64,000 nt of DNA. Source: Apus apus. Taxonomy: Eukaryota; Chordata; Aves; Apodiformes; Apodidae. Shown here one piece after another: positions 48,501 to 62,614 of this stretch. The stretch is taken from assembly GCF_020740795.1 (NCBI RefSeq), contig NC_067285.1:16980001-17044000 (forward strand), written 5' to 3'. Below the pieces are notes generated by a model, which saw only the letters and a list, made by a program, of their open reading frames with translations, was not told the origin of the DNA and made no database searches. Position 1 is the first letter of the stretch, and the number at the start of each line of letters is the position of its first letter. A program made the translations under genes and the position numbers.

Positions 48501-51500
48501 GACCTAGTTCAGAGTAATTTTCAAGCTTTGGCAAAGTGACAGGTGGTTTTTATGGCAAGGTGCAATAACAGTTTGTTGAAATAAATGTTAGCATGCCGCT
48601 TTAAGTACCGTCAAGGCGTGGTTTTACACTCGGCAGAAACGCTAGATGAGCTCAGAGGAGAAGGCTACCTACCAGTGGTGCTTTGTTCTTAACTGGAATT
48701 AGTTAAGCAAGGGGATTGCTAGGGCTAGAGATTACTGCTGGAGAGAGAGCGATTTATGCCTTGTGCTGCCAACCTGTCTGGTATTTAGGAGAAGGAAGGA
48801 TGAGAGATGATGATGTAAGGATATTTGGGAAATGTCTCTTTACTGTGAGGCTGAACTGTCACTCAGTTACAAGCCACTGAGCTAAGGCTCCTAGATCCTC
48901 TCAATTAGTTTCTGTTATTGTGATGTGCAGGTAAATAAACCTGGTTCTGTAGAAAATGATGTGCTGGTTTCTATCACTACTGAAGTTTGGATGCTAGTGC
49001 AGGGAGACATACCTTGCTGGGAGGCATAGGTGGTGTTCCTCCAGGCAAGGTGTGGAGCGTGTTTGGCACACATATGCTGTGATGTCTGAACCCTGTCTGC
49101 TAGTCTGGAAGTGTCAACCTGCTGTAGTGCTGGGCCTGTGGCTGGCTGACCGAGGCACTAACTTCTCAGGGATTAGGCAACTGACTTAGATAACCAGTGT
49201 GCTTTGGTCAGGTTAGCATCTCTGAAAACACCTTTCACAGGTGTAAAAGGAGGATAATAGGATAAAAGCATGAAACGCCCAGTTCTGTCACTGGTGCACC
49301 ATTGTGAATCTGAGCTTGGATGGGTTTTTTTTGCAAATGAAGGCCTGCATTCAGTTTCCTACTTAGTTTCCCTTTGCATTCAGGACCTTCTCTGGCGTTC
49401 AAATAATTTAGTTTTTCCTGCTCACATGCTGAATTTATTTGTGATAATGATTCTTTGAAGAGACAGTTTGATAGAAAATATAATGGAGGGAGTATACCAT
49501 GTTTACAAATAATATTAGTATGTAGTTCCAGGTTACCATTGACTTTTTAGAGATGTAAACAGTTCATGTTTCAAAGTGACAGATTTTGAATATGATAAAC
49601 AAGTCCTTGGAAAAGTAACATTTGTATATAAGCATTCAATTTTGTATTAACATTTTGAGGCCACAAAAGTGATTTGCAAATGACAGGAAATACATTCAAT
49701 ATTTTCCCCACATTTATTATTTGTATTTTGATGACAGCAATGAGACCAAAATTACAGCTTTCAGATAAAGTAATTTAGCATGAAATTCAAGTAACTACTG
49801 AACAGAAAGTTTATTTAAACAGCTTATTGCAGATCTAGAAAGAAAGAATGGGCCCTGACAGTAAGATAAATTCAGTCTTGGGTTCTCGGTGCATCTCTTC
49901 ATATAGAAAAGGAATTTCTGTAAAGAAATGAAGGCTGGATCTGGTGTCTGGCAATAACTTCAGATTCTGCCTAATGCAGTGATGAATGATGAGGCAATTG
50001 AGAGCATTCACCATCTGCAAATGTTTGAGACATAGTTTTGCATAGTTTGAGACATCTAATACTTGATCATGTTGAGATAAGTATTCTAGAAATTAGAAAA
50101 AAAGACTTTAACTTGACAGGATATATAAATACTGTAGTTCTTCGAGATTTTTTTGTTGTTGAAACACAGGCACTGGTGGTAAATCTGAGGTTCTGCACAA
50201 TGCTTTGTGCCAAATAAAATGTTGTTGTAACTTGCTTCTGACTGTTCAAATAAGATTTATTCACATCTTGAGTGACTCTTAACAGTCTGGCTATTTCCTC
50301 TTCATGTTTGCCTGTGATTCCATGGGCAGAAAAAAAGTTTACAAAACTGATGATGACATGTTGGTGCTGTGTTCTTGTACTGGTATTTTCAGCTTGCTTC
50401 TGAGATAAGGCACTGTAATGAATATAAACTGTGCATGATACAGGATAAAATAAAAGTGAGTTAATAAATGTGCATTTCTTATTCTCTTCAAGGAAGTGGT
50501 CTGGAACGAATAGTAGCTTATTAACTAAAAAAAAAGAAAGCTCATGAAGTTGTATTTCTATTTTAAATGCATAGTTGTAGTATACAAACAACTTTATTAA
50601 TTAATCAGTTTTTTCCTTAAGAGCTTGAACTTTGGATTGTACTGTTGTTGGGGTGACATGAGATGACCATTAGTTTTGTATTCGCTTACCATGCTAAATG
50701 ATTTCTGTTGTTTACTGTTACCGAAGAATCTCTTACTCATTGATTGTTTAAGCCTTAGATGCTGTGTAAATCTTTATTAATTGAAATGAACTAATATAAG
50801 TATTTGTGTTTGTTTTTTTTTTATATGTGTGTGTTGAAATGTCTTTTGTTTAGGATACTCACCATGTGTATGTAGCATGTAGGATGAAGTTGGAGAAATA
50901 GATAGGGAGGATGCTCAGGTGACCTCCATTTGCCCTTCAGCTGTCTTGAATTACCTTCTGTCCTGCTTCAATAGCAGTTTGCCCATGGAAACCACCAGTA
51001 TGTCTTTTGTAATGTCACATATCTGTCAGTCCACCTCATTCTCTGAACCCATAATCTTGGTTATAAATCTCGTATAGCATCCTACATACTCATTTGCATT
51101 AGACATCTTTGGCAGCATCAGCTTCTTTAAGTTTTAATTTCCAGCTTTACTGTGAGATCCGTCCCCTACTTGCCACTCATATGGTTGCTGTTTCTTCCCA
51201 CAGTCCAGCCAGCATGCTCAAATGTTTATCTAACATCTATTTTCCCTGAAGGAGAATTCCTGCTGACTTCAAAAGGAAATTAGCTTGAATAATGAATTAC
51301 AGGTTAAACTAATACTAAATTTACAGTTTAATAGCCTTTGATTATGTTAGATGTTTTAACTAGACTGTTGTAGACTTTAATGCCAGATGGCTGGGGAATA
51401 AGGAATTATTCAGCACTATTTTAATTAGTATTCATATTAGCTAAAACCAGTTTACACTTTTAAGTCTTAAAGTGTATGCAGCAGTGTAGAAAAAAAAAAG

Positions 51501-54500
51501 TAGACAAATTAGTCTTGTGTCACATGATTTCAGACTTATTACATTTTGTCAATTTGTGTGCTGAAAGGTTGCCAGATTGTTTATTTTCATTATTCATTTG
51601 TCTTTGTTGGCTGACCTCTGTATCCAGAATGATTCACTAATGCTGGATCTAGTTTCTTATATTTTTACATTCCTTTACTGATAGAAGGAACACGTTACAT
51701 TTCTGACATAACTTAATGAACCAGTGTAGTTATTAATGGATTTCATCAGCTAATCTAATGGCTTTAGAAAATGTCAGCATGTGTTGAATACAATGCAGGC
51801 TTAGCTGTCTAATTCACGTGCTTTTATATTCAGATTTAACTATGAATCATTGTGGGTTTAGTTGAATATGCAACAGGAAGAATATGGTTTTGAATAATTT
51901 CATCATTGTTTTTATATGCAAATGCGTGTATATGTTTGTATGAGGATCTAGGCTTTGGCCACCCATAAGCAGACAGGCAAGTAAGGGAAATGGCAGGCAA
52001 TGATAATTCTGCAATTTTACAGTAAGTTACAAAACATTGTTTTATTGGTTGAGCATGTGTTAACACTTCATAACATGTCTAATGAATTCCAACAGTTCAA
52101 GGAATTTGCTGGGCACAGTGAATTGAAATCTGTTGATTACAGTGGAAAGCAGAGACTGAGAAGAGCGTAATGGGGGACACATGAAACCTTTGTCATCTGT
52201 TCAGCAGAGCCACAGCTTCAGATATTTTTGTGGTTGCTCATAGATGAGAGACTCTACTTGCTATTTCATGAGATTTTTGCATCCTTTTACACTAGATAAT
52301 TTTTAGGCTTTTATGTTCAGTGTGGATTTAAACATAACAGCAAACATGGTCTAGACTGAAGCTACTACTGAGACATCAGGTCCCTACCAGGCATTCTTAG
52401 TATTTCCTTTTTGTGGAACGTAGTGACCATGTGGCCACAAGGTGAGTCAATTCATTTGAATGAAAAAAAAAATAGTTTCCTGACAAATCAGCCAGTTGAA
52501 TCAACTTAACTCTGGGCTTGTGATCTCTAGATGCATAAGATAAAGGAAACAGGGACTGAAGATCAAGAGTGAGGGGAAGACCATGTCTGCCAGCCTTGGT
52601 GGCAGATACCTGCTAGATTGACATAGCTGAAAAATTACATTTGCAGATTGCAGAAATGTGCACACCAACATCAGCAGTATTTTCCTCCCTTTCCCATGCT
52701 GCTCATTTTCTTCCTTGTGCTTTTGTAGCACAAATGTTAGTACAAGCATATATGAACTGGGTTGGGAAAATGATCTAGCTGTGAAGTAACTTGAGCAAAA
52801 AAATTCTTGAGACAGATTAGTTCCCTATCACGTTGCAGTGGTCATGAGAGGATGGGAACAGCTGGACATAGACAGGGAGCTTCTTAAGCAGATGCGACTC
52901 TTGATGAGATGGATTTCGAACATAGCCATGGATAGATAGAGTAATGCTGATAGAGAGATGTGGTCAAGCATGTGGCCTCTGGAGTTGAGGAGAGAGGTGG
53001 CCAACAAAACCACTGATAGAGAAAATTTGAGATAGTTTCTAGAGAAAAGAAAAAGATCTGAGAGAAGCAGTTTGGGGAGGATGTGTGTAGAGACATTTTG
53101 ATGTAACAGAGAGGTGGGAGATTGATACTGAAGGAAGGAGGACTGTGGAAGAGCAGTCCTGGCCTCAGAATGAGCTTTGTGGACAGAGTCTCAGATATAA
53201 TTGGATCTCATATTTTAGCAGCATTCTGTTCACAGAAGCAAATCAGTGATTATGTATTTTTAAAATTTTCTCCATAAATAATGATGTAAAAAAGAAATAA
53301 ATCAAGTTAACATGCCTGGCCAGTTTTATGATCTCAGATTCATTGTGTGATGTTGAAGTTGTGTGATGTGATGATCATAAAATTGCATAATGATGATGTG
53401 TTTTTTGCCTTGTGGACTGATGTTGTTTTTTATTTTAAGAATTTTATTTTGCGATCAGTATAATAAGCAGTAAATTCTTAGCAGCAGCAATCCATTACAT
53501 TAATTTTTATTCCTTGCTTAGCAAGATTACAGGGAGTACATTCATGAATATATTTTGGTGGCTTGTATTCTCATTGGATTGCCTGGTATGTTTCTAATGC
53601 AAACAGGAAAGATGAATCAGTAGACTGAGATGTTTTGATAAATGAGAGAAATCCTTCAAAAATCAATACTTAAAGACTTAGTAATACATGTATGTGTTTT
53701 ATACCTTTTACAAGGTTGATATAGCAACAAAAAAAATTCAGTGTAAGAGAACAAGAAAAAAAGAGCTGCTTTTCCTTCTTAGCTCCTCCAAGATCTTTCT
53801 CCTTTTGATCAACATAATCATATGTGGATTTGGACTTGAAGGCACCATGTGTTTGCCAGAAGAAATAAGATGGGAGCAAACCTAGATGCAGTCTTCTAAG
53901 TGTGTAGTGGCAAAAGTTACACAAGCTGTTATCTGGGGATTTGAAGAGGAAGGAGGACGGGGAAGAGTGATAGGAAACGGTAGAATAAGTTAATTGCTGA
54001 GGTACTTGTGTGTGTGTATACTTAAGTGTGTTTTGTATTTTTGTTTTATTTGCTTTTTTTTTTTTAAGTGAAACAGTTGAGATTTACAAAAGTGAACTAA
54101 AATTAATTTCAGGGTGCAATTTAGTGATGCAGGGACTATAGGGAATATAGACTTAAAGAACTGTTTGAGCGTTGGTTTCTCACTGTATGTCTTCTACAGT
54201 TGTGCTGTTGCAGTATTTTATAGGGTGCTTTGTGAACTGTGTTGGTAACATGACCCCAGTTTTAGTTCTGTCACCACCACTCTATCCAACTGCTGCTATC
54301 TCCTCCTTTTTCTGTGAAGTTTTTGTTTTCCTTTCTGGTGCTAAATCTCTCTCCTATACAGGATCTGAGTTTCCCATCTTGACTCTCCGCTGGCGTGCAT
54401 GTACGTTTTGTAATGCATGGAGAATGTAGAACTTGTGCTGCTTTGTTCTCTCTCTGTCACTTTCCTTTGCCTTATCTCTCTTCTGTTAAACAAATGAAAT

Positions 54501-56079
54501 TGAGATCTTGATTGAAATACTAAATTGTAGTTTTGTTTTTATGAATTTACTATAGCTACTGTCTGAAGAAAGAATGCTATTTGCTGGCTAGCAAACTTTC
54601 AAGCCACATATTTGTAGTGAAATATAACTTTTCTTAAATTTGTTTTTCTTTCTTGATGAGCCTGCAGTAAAAATGATATTTATTTATGCTTCAGCCTTTC
54701 ATTGTGTGAGAAAATAGCATATTGAATATTCTGTTAACTAAAGAGTGTGTTTTACCTTTGATCTGTGCCAAACTGCTTTTGGATGAAGATTAGTAATCAA
54801 TAAAAATGAAAGCTGACACTCTAAAATGATTTAAAATAAAATTGTTAATCATAGTTACTCAAGAAGAGTATCTAAATAAATTTTGCACTTTGAATTACTT
54901 TCATTATTAAGCTTCTCTGATTTTTGTCCCCTCTGTATTTCAAGTTGTTTTAACAACTACAGATGATTTAATTATTATGCTTAGCTATACCCCATCAACT
55001 GAACTGAAGAAAATATTCCCTTCTGATTATGTAGGTAGTGTCTGGGTCAACATTTGATTGATCAGTTCAGCAATCTCTAGTTGTTGGACTAAGCCAGTGA
55101 TTTGGCTCAGTTTTGTGGTATGCTTTTCTACTGAAGTTTAAAAGTTGCATTTTTTGCTTGTTTCTATTGAGTTTTGACTGTTACAGTAAACTTAGGCCTT
55201 AATATAACTTTCTGCATTTTCTACATTTTTGCTTACTTAATGTTTTAAGACTTTTAACTATGATAAATTGAAGTATAAATGTATTTTTGTTTAGTTTTAA
55301 TTCACCATGATTTATCTGGGTCTTTTTTAGTCTTTTGTAACTATCAGTAACCTCTTATTTTCTGATTCCAAGATTTACTTCTACCATGCTATTTGCAAGA
55401 AAGAAGCTGAAAATTAATGGCAAAGTTGAAGGACGAGTTAACTGTTTAGCTTAAGGCATATAAATAAAGGGTCAAAAAGATTATTGGTAATATTTCTGTC
55501 TTTTATCCTACTCTGTCTTTATGTTTTTCCAGTCAAACTTCTGGCAAAAATATTGTGGTTTCTTCATGCTTGCATACTAACAACATAAAGTTTAATGAAA
55601 ACAAAAACCACATAACACCAAAACAATTGTAGTTGTGATAGAGTTCAGTTTGGAACAGGAACATAATTAGTTTAAAAGACAGTATGGGTTTAAAAATGAT
55701 TTTGTTCTTCAAAATGTTTAACTTTTGCTGGCTATGAGTCAGAAAAATTATAGAAAAGGCATTTCCTTTTTTCTCTTTGTATGTATCTTGTTCAGCTTCA
55801 GTATTCAGTACAATGAGTTTTCTGCAGTTGTGTAGCTTGCCACAGTGAAAGGAAGACAGCTATTTAAATATGTAAAACATGACTGTGTTGTACATTGTAA
55901 AGTGAGACTTCACAACAGGTTAAAATGTATGTTTTGGAATTCTCTAGATCTCAGTATAGTTAACTCCTGTTGTTTTGTGTTCCTTCTCTTTACGTTAAAA
56001 AAATTCTGTTGTATTTGTGATGGTGGATTTTGTGCAATGGATCCTGTTCAGTTTTTTTTTTCTTCTATTTTCTTTACAG

Positions 56080-56484
56080 AAACCCAACTTTTCAGATGCC
56101 CTATGGGTGGGGAGATGCATCTTTGATATGGATTGTGTGTTTGGTTATCACCTACAATCTGAGTCAACAGTGTGTGTGTGAAGAAATAACTGACGGAAGA
56201 AACAAGCCGAATGGCTGCATCATCATAAGAAGCTGATTTCAATATGTTTGTATTTCATGCCAGTAATCCAAGGCTGGGAAAGCCTAGTAGCCCAATAGTG
56301 AAAAAAATTACTTTTTTATAAAACCCAGGTCAAAACTAACGAGTAGTCAGTGTATATTTTGCCATGTGCTCCCTGGTGATTTAGCATTGAATCTTTTAAT
56401 GCACTGAAATAATGGTGTGAGGATTGGTAGACAACATCCCCCCCCATTCCCCAGCACACATCCAGCAACGAAGACTGTGTCAAG
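56080..56484 (+). other. PLCE1: PLCE1 5' UTR part of the first coding exon
   Basis: The acceptor at 56079 follows an excellent polypyrimidine tract ('cttctattttctttacag'). A second good acceptor, 'cccccccattccccag', ends at 56454, only 30 bases before the ATG. Either can place the start codon, so the 5' UTR in this exon is 405 or 30 bases. The start context has A at -3, which favours initiation. Confidence 0.6.
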
Positions 56485-57672
56485 ATGACCTCTGAGGAAA
56501 TGACAGCATCTGTTCTTGTCTCTGTGGTCCAGGGTAAAGTGATACCCACTCAGTCAGCTGGAGATGAAAATAGTGAAAATGTTTTGGACACCAGTGTTAT
56601 AAAAAGACATACTGCCAGTCCAGGAAGGCAAACCAGACACACTCACTCATACTTACACAGACTTGAAGAAGAAAGTCTTCAGGGTTCGGTACCCAAAATA
56701 TTCTCCCTGGCGAAAGAACAACTGAGTAATGACAATAGTAATGAAAGCATTTGGGAGAGGAACAGCTCCATCCCTCATTCAGTGGAATTTCTTAACATTA
56801 ACTGTGACATTGTACAGAAAAACTACAAGAGTAATATCCCATGCAGCCAGTTGTATAAATCTTGTGATCCTTTAGTAGGGGAAGAGGCATCCCTGAAAAC
56901 TGGAATTCCTATTTCACTGGAAAGAGCCATGCTTGCTGAAATTCAGTTGAAAACAAATGGACCTTCGTTAAGAAGCCAGACAGCAGTAAATAAGAATGAC
57001 AGCAATGATACTGATAAAGTGGCCTTTTTTCACTTTCATTGTGCCAGTGAAAGGAATGTATCAAAGGCTTTGTGCAGTTTACACAACAGCTTCATTTTGA
57101 ATGACTGCTTGCAGCCAGTAAGTGTTGGCAATGGTAACACCACTGGTTCTCCAGCCTGCACTTGCAGATTAATGGAGTTGACAAATAACTGTGAGAATGA
57201 AAACAGGCAGCAGTTGTATGAAGATGCTTTAAGGGATAAGTATTTATATCTGGAAAGAGCACCACGAAAGGTTAGGGTGGCATGCTCAGGTCACAGCTTC
57301 TGGGGAAATAACTTTACTGGAAGAATGCCCTCAAAGCCCTTTCTGAGCCATTTTGAAGACTGTAATGATAACTGTGAAGAAGGGATGGAGGAGGATTTTT
57401 TTAGAAACAAAAAGGAACGCTCTACTTTATTAATAAGACGTTTCTGTAAAAATGATAAAGAGGTTAAAAAATCAGTTTATACTGGAACAAGAGCAATTGT
57501 TAGGACTTTACCTTCAGGACACATAGGAACCGTTGCTTGGAGTTTCGTTGAGCAAAGGAGAAACAACAGTGGCTTGAAGATTTCTAGGATTACAACAGAA
57601 CAGCTAACCATAATTCAGTCCTTAATAAAGTGGGAATTTAATTCCTTTTTTGAGAAGTCTTTATGGTATGAG
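56485..57672 (+). CDS. PLCE1: Phospholipase C epsilon 1, first coding exon (residues 1-396)
   Basis: PLCE1 hydrolyses phosphatidylinositol 4,5-bisphosphate to IP3 and diacylglycerol downstream of Ras, Rap, Rho and G-protein-coupled receptors at membranes; human loss causes nephrotic syndrome type 3. The full protein has about 2,300 residues with an N-terminal CDC25-type RasGEF domain, EF hands, the X-Y catalytic barrel, C2 and two Ras-association domains. This exon holds only the poorly structured region before the RasGEF domain. Identity comes from the start MTSEEMTASVL and from a block at about residues 308-350 that includes KKERSTLLIRRFCKNDKEVK and GTRAIVRTLPSGHIG, nearly as in mammals. 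The stretch between is diverged but colinear (for example SLERAM, FLSHFED). The exon ends at GAG|GTAAGC after Glu396 in phase 0; without splicing the frame would stop at 57684. The remaining exons lie beyond the window. Confidence 0.93.
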
Positions 57673-57894
57673 GTAAGCTTCTAATAATGTTGTTTTGTTT
57701 TTTATTTCGTAAAAGTTTTGATACCCTGATGACCTTTTAATTAAAAAAACACTTAGTAATACTGAATAAGATAGTTACTTAACCACCTTGAACTTCATGT
57801 TGAACACTGCTTTTTAGAAGAATGTTATCTCACCTTTTAAAATTCATTTTGGTTTAAAGCAGGCATGGGATAAAGTTTATACTTTATCTGTATA

Positions 57895-58126
57895 AAATTT
57901 ATACATGCATATGTATGTATATACACATATCTATATAAAATACAGAGAGGTCCATATTTATACATACATGTATGTATAAATTTATATCTTCATATACAGT
58001 ATTTGTATATAATAATTTAATACACCTAGATACAGATACAAAACTATATTTTGTATTTGAAATAGAAAATCTATTTAATACATGTTTATACATATATGTG
58101 TATATATATATATTTATATTTATATA
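57895..58126. repeat. TA/TG-rich degenerate microsatellite
   Basis: Interrupted runs of TATA, TACATA and TATG units over about 230 bases, ending with a perfect TA run directly before a CR1 3' end. Confidence 0.8.
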
Positions 58127-58250
58127 ATCATAGAATGATTAAGTTTGGAAGGGACCTTAGAGATTGTCAGGTTCCAACCTCCCTGCTATGACCAGGGACA
58201 CCTCCCACTAGACCAGGTTGCACAAAGCCTCATCCAAGCTGGCCTTAATA
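58127..58250 (-). mobile_element. CR1 LINE 3' end
   Basis: 'atcatagaatgattaagttt' is followed by 'ggaagggaccttagagat', 'ccaacctccctgctatgacc' and 'cctcccactagaccaggttg'. The order and orientation are those of a CR1 3' end read on the minus strand. It is 5'-truncated and non-coding. Confidence 0.9.
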
Positions 58251-59030
58251 TAGGTAAATATAGTTTTATATATATGGCATATTTGTATATATAAACTTTT
58301 GATGGATATACTAATGATATAATAATTCCATGAAATAAATTTTATTATATGCTAAGTGGCAGTATTATATTACAGTGAAGCATTTTGTGGCTCTGAAAAA
58401 GAAAGTGTACTACTTTGCATAAGTTACTGATACTTATAATGCTTCCACACTTGCAAATAGTTAAAAAAATCATGTGGTAGTTGAATAACTTCTATTAATA
58501 TGCTGGTATTGCCCCTATTTCTATTCTCTTAAATTAGAGAATACAAAGAATTCTAAATTCAGAATGAGTTAATGAATGCATAAGTAATTATTGTAGAAAT
58601 GGCATAGTGCATGCTTAATAAATTATTTTAAGTAGTAAAAAATTTTCTATGATGGTAGAAATTACATAGTTGTTTATGGAATCTGTAAAAGAGATTTTGA
58701 CAACTGATTCTCAAGGATTCATTAGAAATATGACTACCAAGAAAGAAGGGCCAGCAAGATGATGACAGCAAGAGAAACTCTTTCAAGAAGAGTGAGAGAA
58801 GGGACGTGTATGGAGTTTAGAAAAACAAGGATGTGTGATTTTTCTCTATTAAAATATGTGAATAAGGGAGGGGAGAATAACCAAGGTAAAGGAGAGTGTG
58901 GTCAGATAAGCTGTGCTTATAAACTAGCCCTGAATAAATACAAGTTGAAAACTAGAAAAAAATTCTAGCAGTTAGTGCTCAAATTGCAACAGCTTTCAGT
59001 AGGACTGACAAGGAGGAAAGTTTACTTCTG

Positions 59031-59090
59031 TAGAATCACAGAACCATTTAGCTTGGAATAATTTACATTAAAGATGGAGTCCAACTGTAA
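59031..59090 (-). mobile_element. Diverged CR1 LINE 3' end
   Basis: 'tagaatcacagaaccattta' followed by 'gcttggaa' and 'agatggagtccaactgta' matches the inverted CR1 3' end, but with more substitutions than the copy at 58127. The match is lost after about 59090. Confidence 0.65.
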
Positions 59091-62000
59091 AACTGACTAA
59101 ATGGATTGTACGAAATGTTGTCAGTGATAACAGAAGGATGGACTTGGTGGCTCAGAAACTCCATGAGAGTTGTGCCCTCCAGTAATAAATATCCTCATAT
59201 TCCTCTAGAAACTATTATTTTTTTTTCCCATTTAAGTAGTTGATTGAATAGTTCTATGAGTGTATGTATGTCAGGTTTTTGCACTATGTGGTGAAGCTTT
59301 GTGGAACTCTTCATTATTGTGATATTCACTATCCTAGTCAGTGAAAGTACAAACTTGGTACAGTAAGTGCCCTGCACGCGTGGCTGAGTCAGCACTGTCC
59401 ACAGCTGCTGCATAATACTGAATTTGGGAGTATGAGAGCTTTATTTTGAATATTTTTTTAGTACATCTAGAAACTCAGAAATAAATGTAATAAATATTCA
59501 CTGAATAATTATTTAAATATGAAAAGTTCTGTCTAAAAATGAACAAAAGATTAACAGGCACAGTAAAGCACTCTGCATTGCAATGCACAGAATGCTTTCT
59601 CATGGTTAGAAAAAGCTTAAAACCACATTTCCAAGTATTTTATTCTTCCAGATGGTGACTACAAAAATTTTTATGTATAATATGTATTAAGCATTCTTAG
59701 CATTATTTTTTGTTATTTTAATGTAAAATATTTTTCTGCAGTAATATTTCTATGTGTTTATGTCTTATGAACATTCTAGATGTTTTTTACACAAACAGAG
59801 TTAACTCAGTGGATGTGACAAATACATGGACCCGTTGAACTTATGCACTGGGTTAAAATAATGAATTATGAGCATTTGTAGGACGCTTTCATGCTAATAA
59901 TCAAGGGAAGAAGGAGAAAGTAGTAAATGAATGTGGTAATTTGTTCTTTCTTTCCCCTTATCTCACCCTTTGAGTATGCATTCTGTTTGGAACAGCTAAG
60001 TGAACAGTAGTTCTGTTCTTCAAGGGGGAAAAAATTTGAAGAAATTAAGTTTTCATAGCAGTCCTGGTGTAACATGGAACAATAGAGACCTTTATGTTTT
60101 AAGGTGGAAAATGTGGGTCTCATTTGTGCATATCCCTTACATAAAATTTCTAATGCTAATAAAGAAAGGCACTGAACTGTTGTCTTACTGAATATTTTCT
60201 TCTTTGTTCTTTCCCTATGTACGAAGGTGGGACTGAGGCTTTGGATTATACAGAAAATACATGAAATTAAATAGATTTTAATATAGCAAAGTATTACTGT
60301 TTATAGATATTTTATATGCAGATTTAAACTTATTTGCTCTGTATTTAATGTATGTGTTATATGAATAGAGAATATTTTTATGTCAAATATTTTTTCTAAT
60401 TTTGCATGTAGTTTTTGCAGCTATATACAGTGCAGTATTTACCATTGTCACATGAGTATGTGTAACTTCGCTGTTGTATCTATTAACAAGAAATATGCTT
60501 GTCTCAGTTGCAACAGTGCTCCTACATTGGTACATATTAGTGATGTTGCAAATGCAAATAATTTCCCACAGAAACAAATAATAAGAGTGCAAGCTTTGGT
60601 GTTGGCTTAGCTTGGCCTGGCACAATGTACTGCAGCTTGAGTTCATCTCAGCTGCATCATATTAGCAATCTGACTAAGTACAAAAGTTAGAGTTTCTGTA
60701 ATCACTGAACCATCTGTGTCTGTGAGATGTTAGGTTCATAGTGCTCAAGTGCACTTCTTTTTTCCTGGTGTGGTGGTGTTTCTGCAGCAGTGGTAATGTA
60801 ATATGACAAAAGTAGCCAGGTCCACTGTTGACTAAGATACTAAATTTGAGCAGCTCTAGGCTGCCGTGGTGGGCCTCTCTCAACCCAGGTAAGTGACCTC
60901 AAGATTTCCAGATGACAGCTGCAACAACATAGCTCCAGTGCCTAATAGCCAAATTCTTTTGTTAAGCTTATTTTGTAGGCGTCAGTACTGTCTTTGCTGT
61001 GTCATTACATTCCTGATGCCAGAAGTTTGAGCTTTAAGAAGCAAGAATTCTACTGGCTTGCTTAACTCTGCTCAGATAGAAGTTTGCACACTAATACATC
61101 TTTCAGTCTTCATAGCTGCTAAGGCTACTGAAAAGCCAAATACTAATAAGGCAACAATTTCTATAAACTTTATTGCCCAACATCTGTTTCCAGATAGAAT
61201 AATGATTTTATTATAGATATATCTTGTAGGAATGTCTGTAATGCTTTTATTATTCATGTGCAAAATAAATACAATGCAAGGACTTGTGACTATGCATAGC
61301 TAATATAAGGAGTCTTGTATTAAAATTGATTTCCATAAAGTTGAGCTATAGTCAGTTGGTGGACTCTGTTAACAAGCAGCTAAGGAGAAAAAAATTTGGA
61401 GGTAAAAAAATTTTACTATCCTGTTTTATTAATGCGATGTCTAAAATATTCATCTTGGATAGTATTTTTAAAGAAACAGAGCTAGGCACAAGTTCGTTTT
61501 AATAGATGTTATTTGTCTGAATTTAGTCTTAAATCTTAATACATTCAGAATTAAAGTCAGTATTTTGTAATTTGTAATTAATGTAAATATTAATCTTAAT
61601 TTTGAACCTATAGAGAGCTTGATTTCCTCTGCCCTTTGCCCCCCATGTCCCCACCTTCTGCCAGAGTTGTATCAGCAACTCTAGTCAATGTGTCTTTATG
61701 TTACATGCTTTTCTGGCATGTCTGAAAAGATAGATAGATTCAGTATTTCCCTGTCAGTCATGGAAGTGGCATTTGCTTTGACTGTTTTGAGAACCATTTG
61801 TAACTAAATAAATACAGGAGCACTTTACATCAAATGCTAGTATAAACGTTTATAAATAAAGGTTAGTAGTGCTGTATGTTCAAAACATTGTTTTGGTTGT
61901 TTTTCTCAGGTGTTTGGTTTATTGTAACCTTTTATTGTCAATATTTTGTCAGAACGGATATTAGCCTCTTTTTTATTTAGTAATAGCTTGGAAGAGATAC

Positions 62001-62524
62001 TTTCCTAGAGCATTGAAAACACAGTGTGTATAATTAAGAGGCCTGGGTTGATTCTTAAGAAATGAAACAAAAACATGAAAGCATCTGATTTATCCTCTAC
62101 TAATGATAATAAGCACAAGAGTTCTTTTATTTCATTCAGATGACTGATCTAATTTGGTAGAACAGACCCAAACTTGGTGGAGTGACCACATGAAGTCACC
62201 TGGCAATACGGGTCTTACTAATGAAGTTATTCTGTCAGACTGTGAGATTCACAACACATGAAGCAGCCTAAAAAAGTAATTCTTACAGGCTTTGTTGTCT
62301 TAGTTTTTTATGATTGTTTCTGTAGGATTTTCAGGTATAGATTTGCTGTGATACCATCTTTCTCTTAGGATTATGTGATTTTCCCAAAGGTTTTTCCTTC
62401 CTGCTCCATATTTTAGAACATTGATTTGTTTAAGCAGACTTCTACTCTTTTAGCTCCCAGTTTTGCATGTATACCTAAATTGTAACACTGCTCTTTGTGC
62501 TAAAAGCTTATGCTATACTTGTAC

Positions 62525-62543
62525 ATATATATATATATATATA
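62525..62543. repeat. (AT)9 microsatellite
   Basis: A perfect AT run. Confidence 0.9.
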
Positions 62544-62614
62544 AAAGATAATTTGTGATTCTATATCGTGGACTGCAAACAGGTTAGGGGGTTGAGATTT
62601 TTATTTTTCCACTT

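Larger units (their letters stand above)
34247..56079 (+). other. PLCE1: Putative PLCE1 intron 1
   Basis: About 21.8 kb of mostly AT-rich sequence without a recognised coding exon. Contents noted: T-runs near 36280 and 37150, a 20-base tandem duplication near 37838-37876, TA repeats at 42730, a CR1 end at 43709 and a GC-rich block at 45160-45545. A 174-codon minus-strand frame at 50067-50591 has no ATG and is not called. Confidence 0.45.

Noticed and set aside
50067-50591. A 174-codon minus-strand frame in PLCE1 intron 1
   Set aside because: It starts with TTG and contains no ATG, its composition is that of AT-rich DNA, and it shows no domain.
52800-53220. Purine-rich block with minus-strand frames of 61-70 codons
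   Set aside because: The frames are short, overlap each other in different phases and look like products of base composition. No repeat family was recognised.
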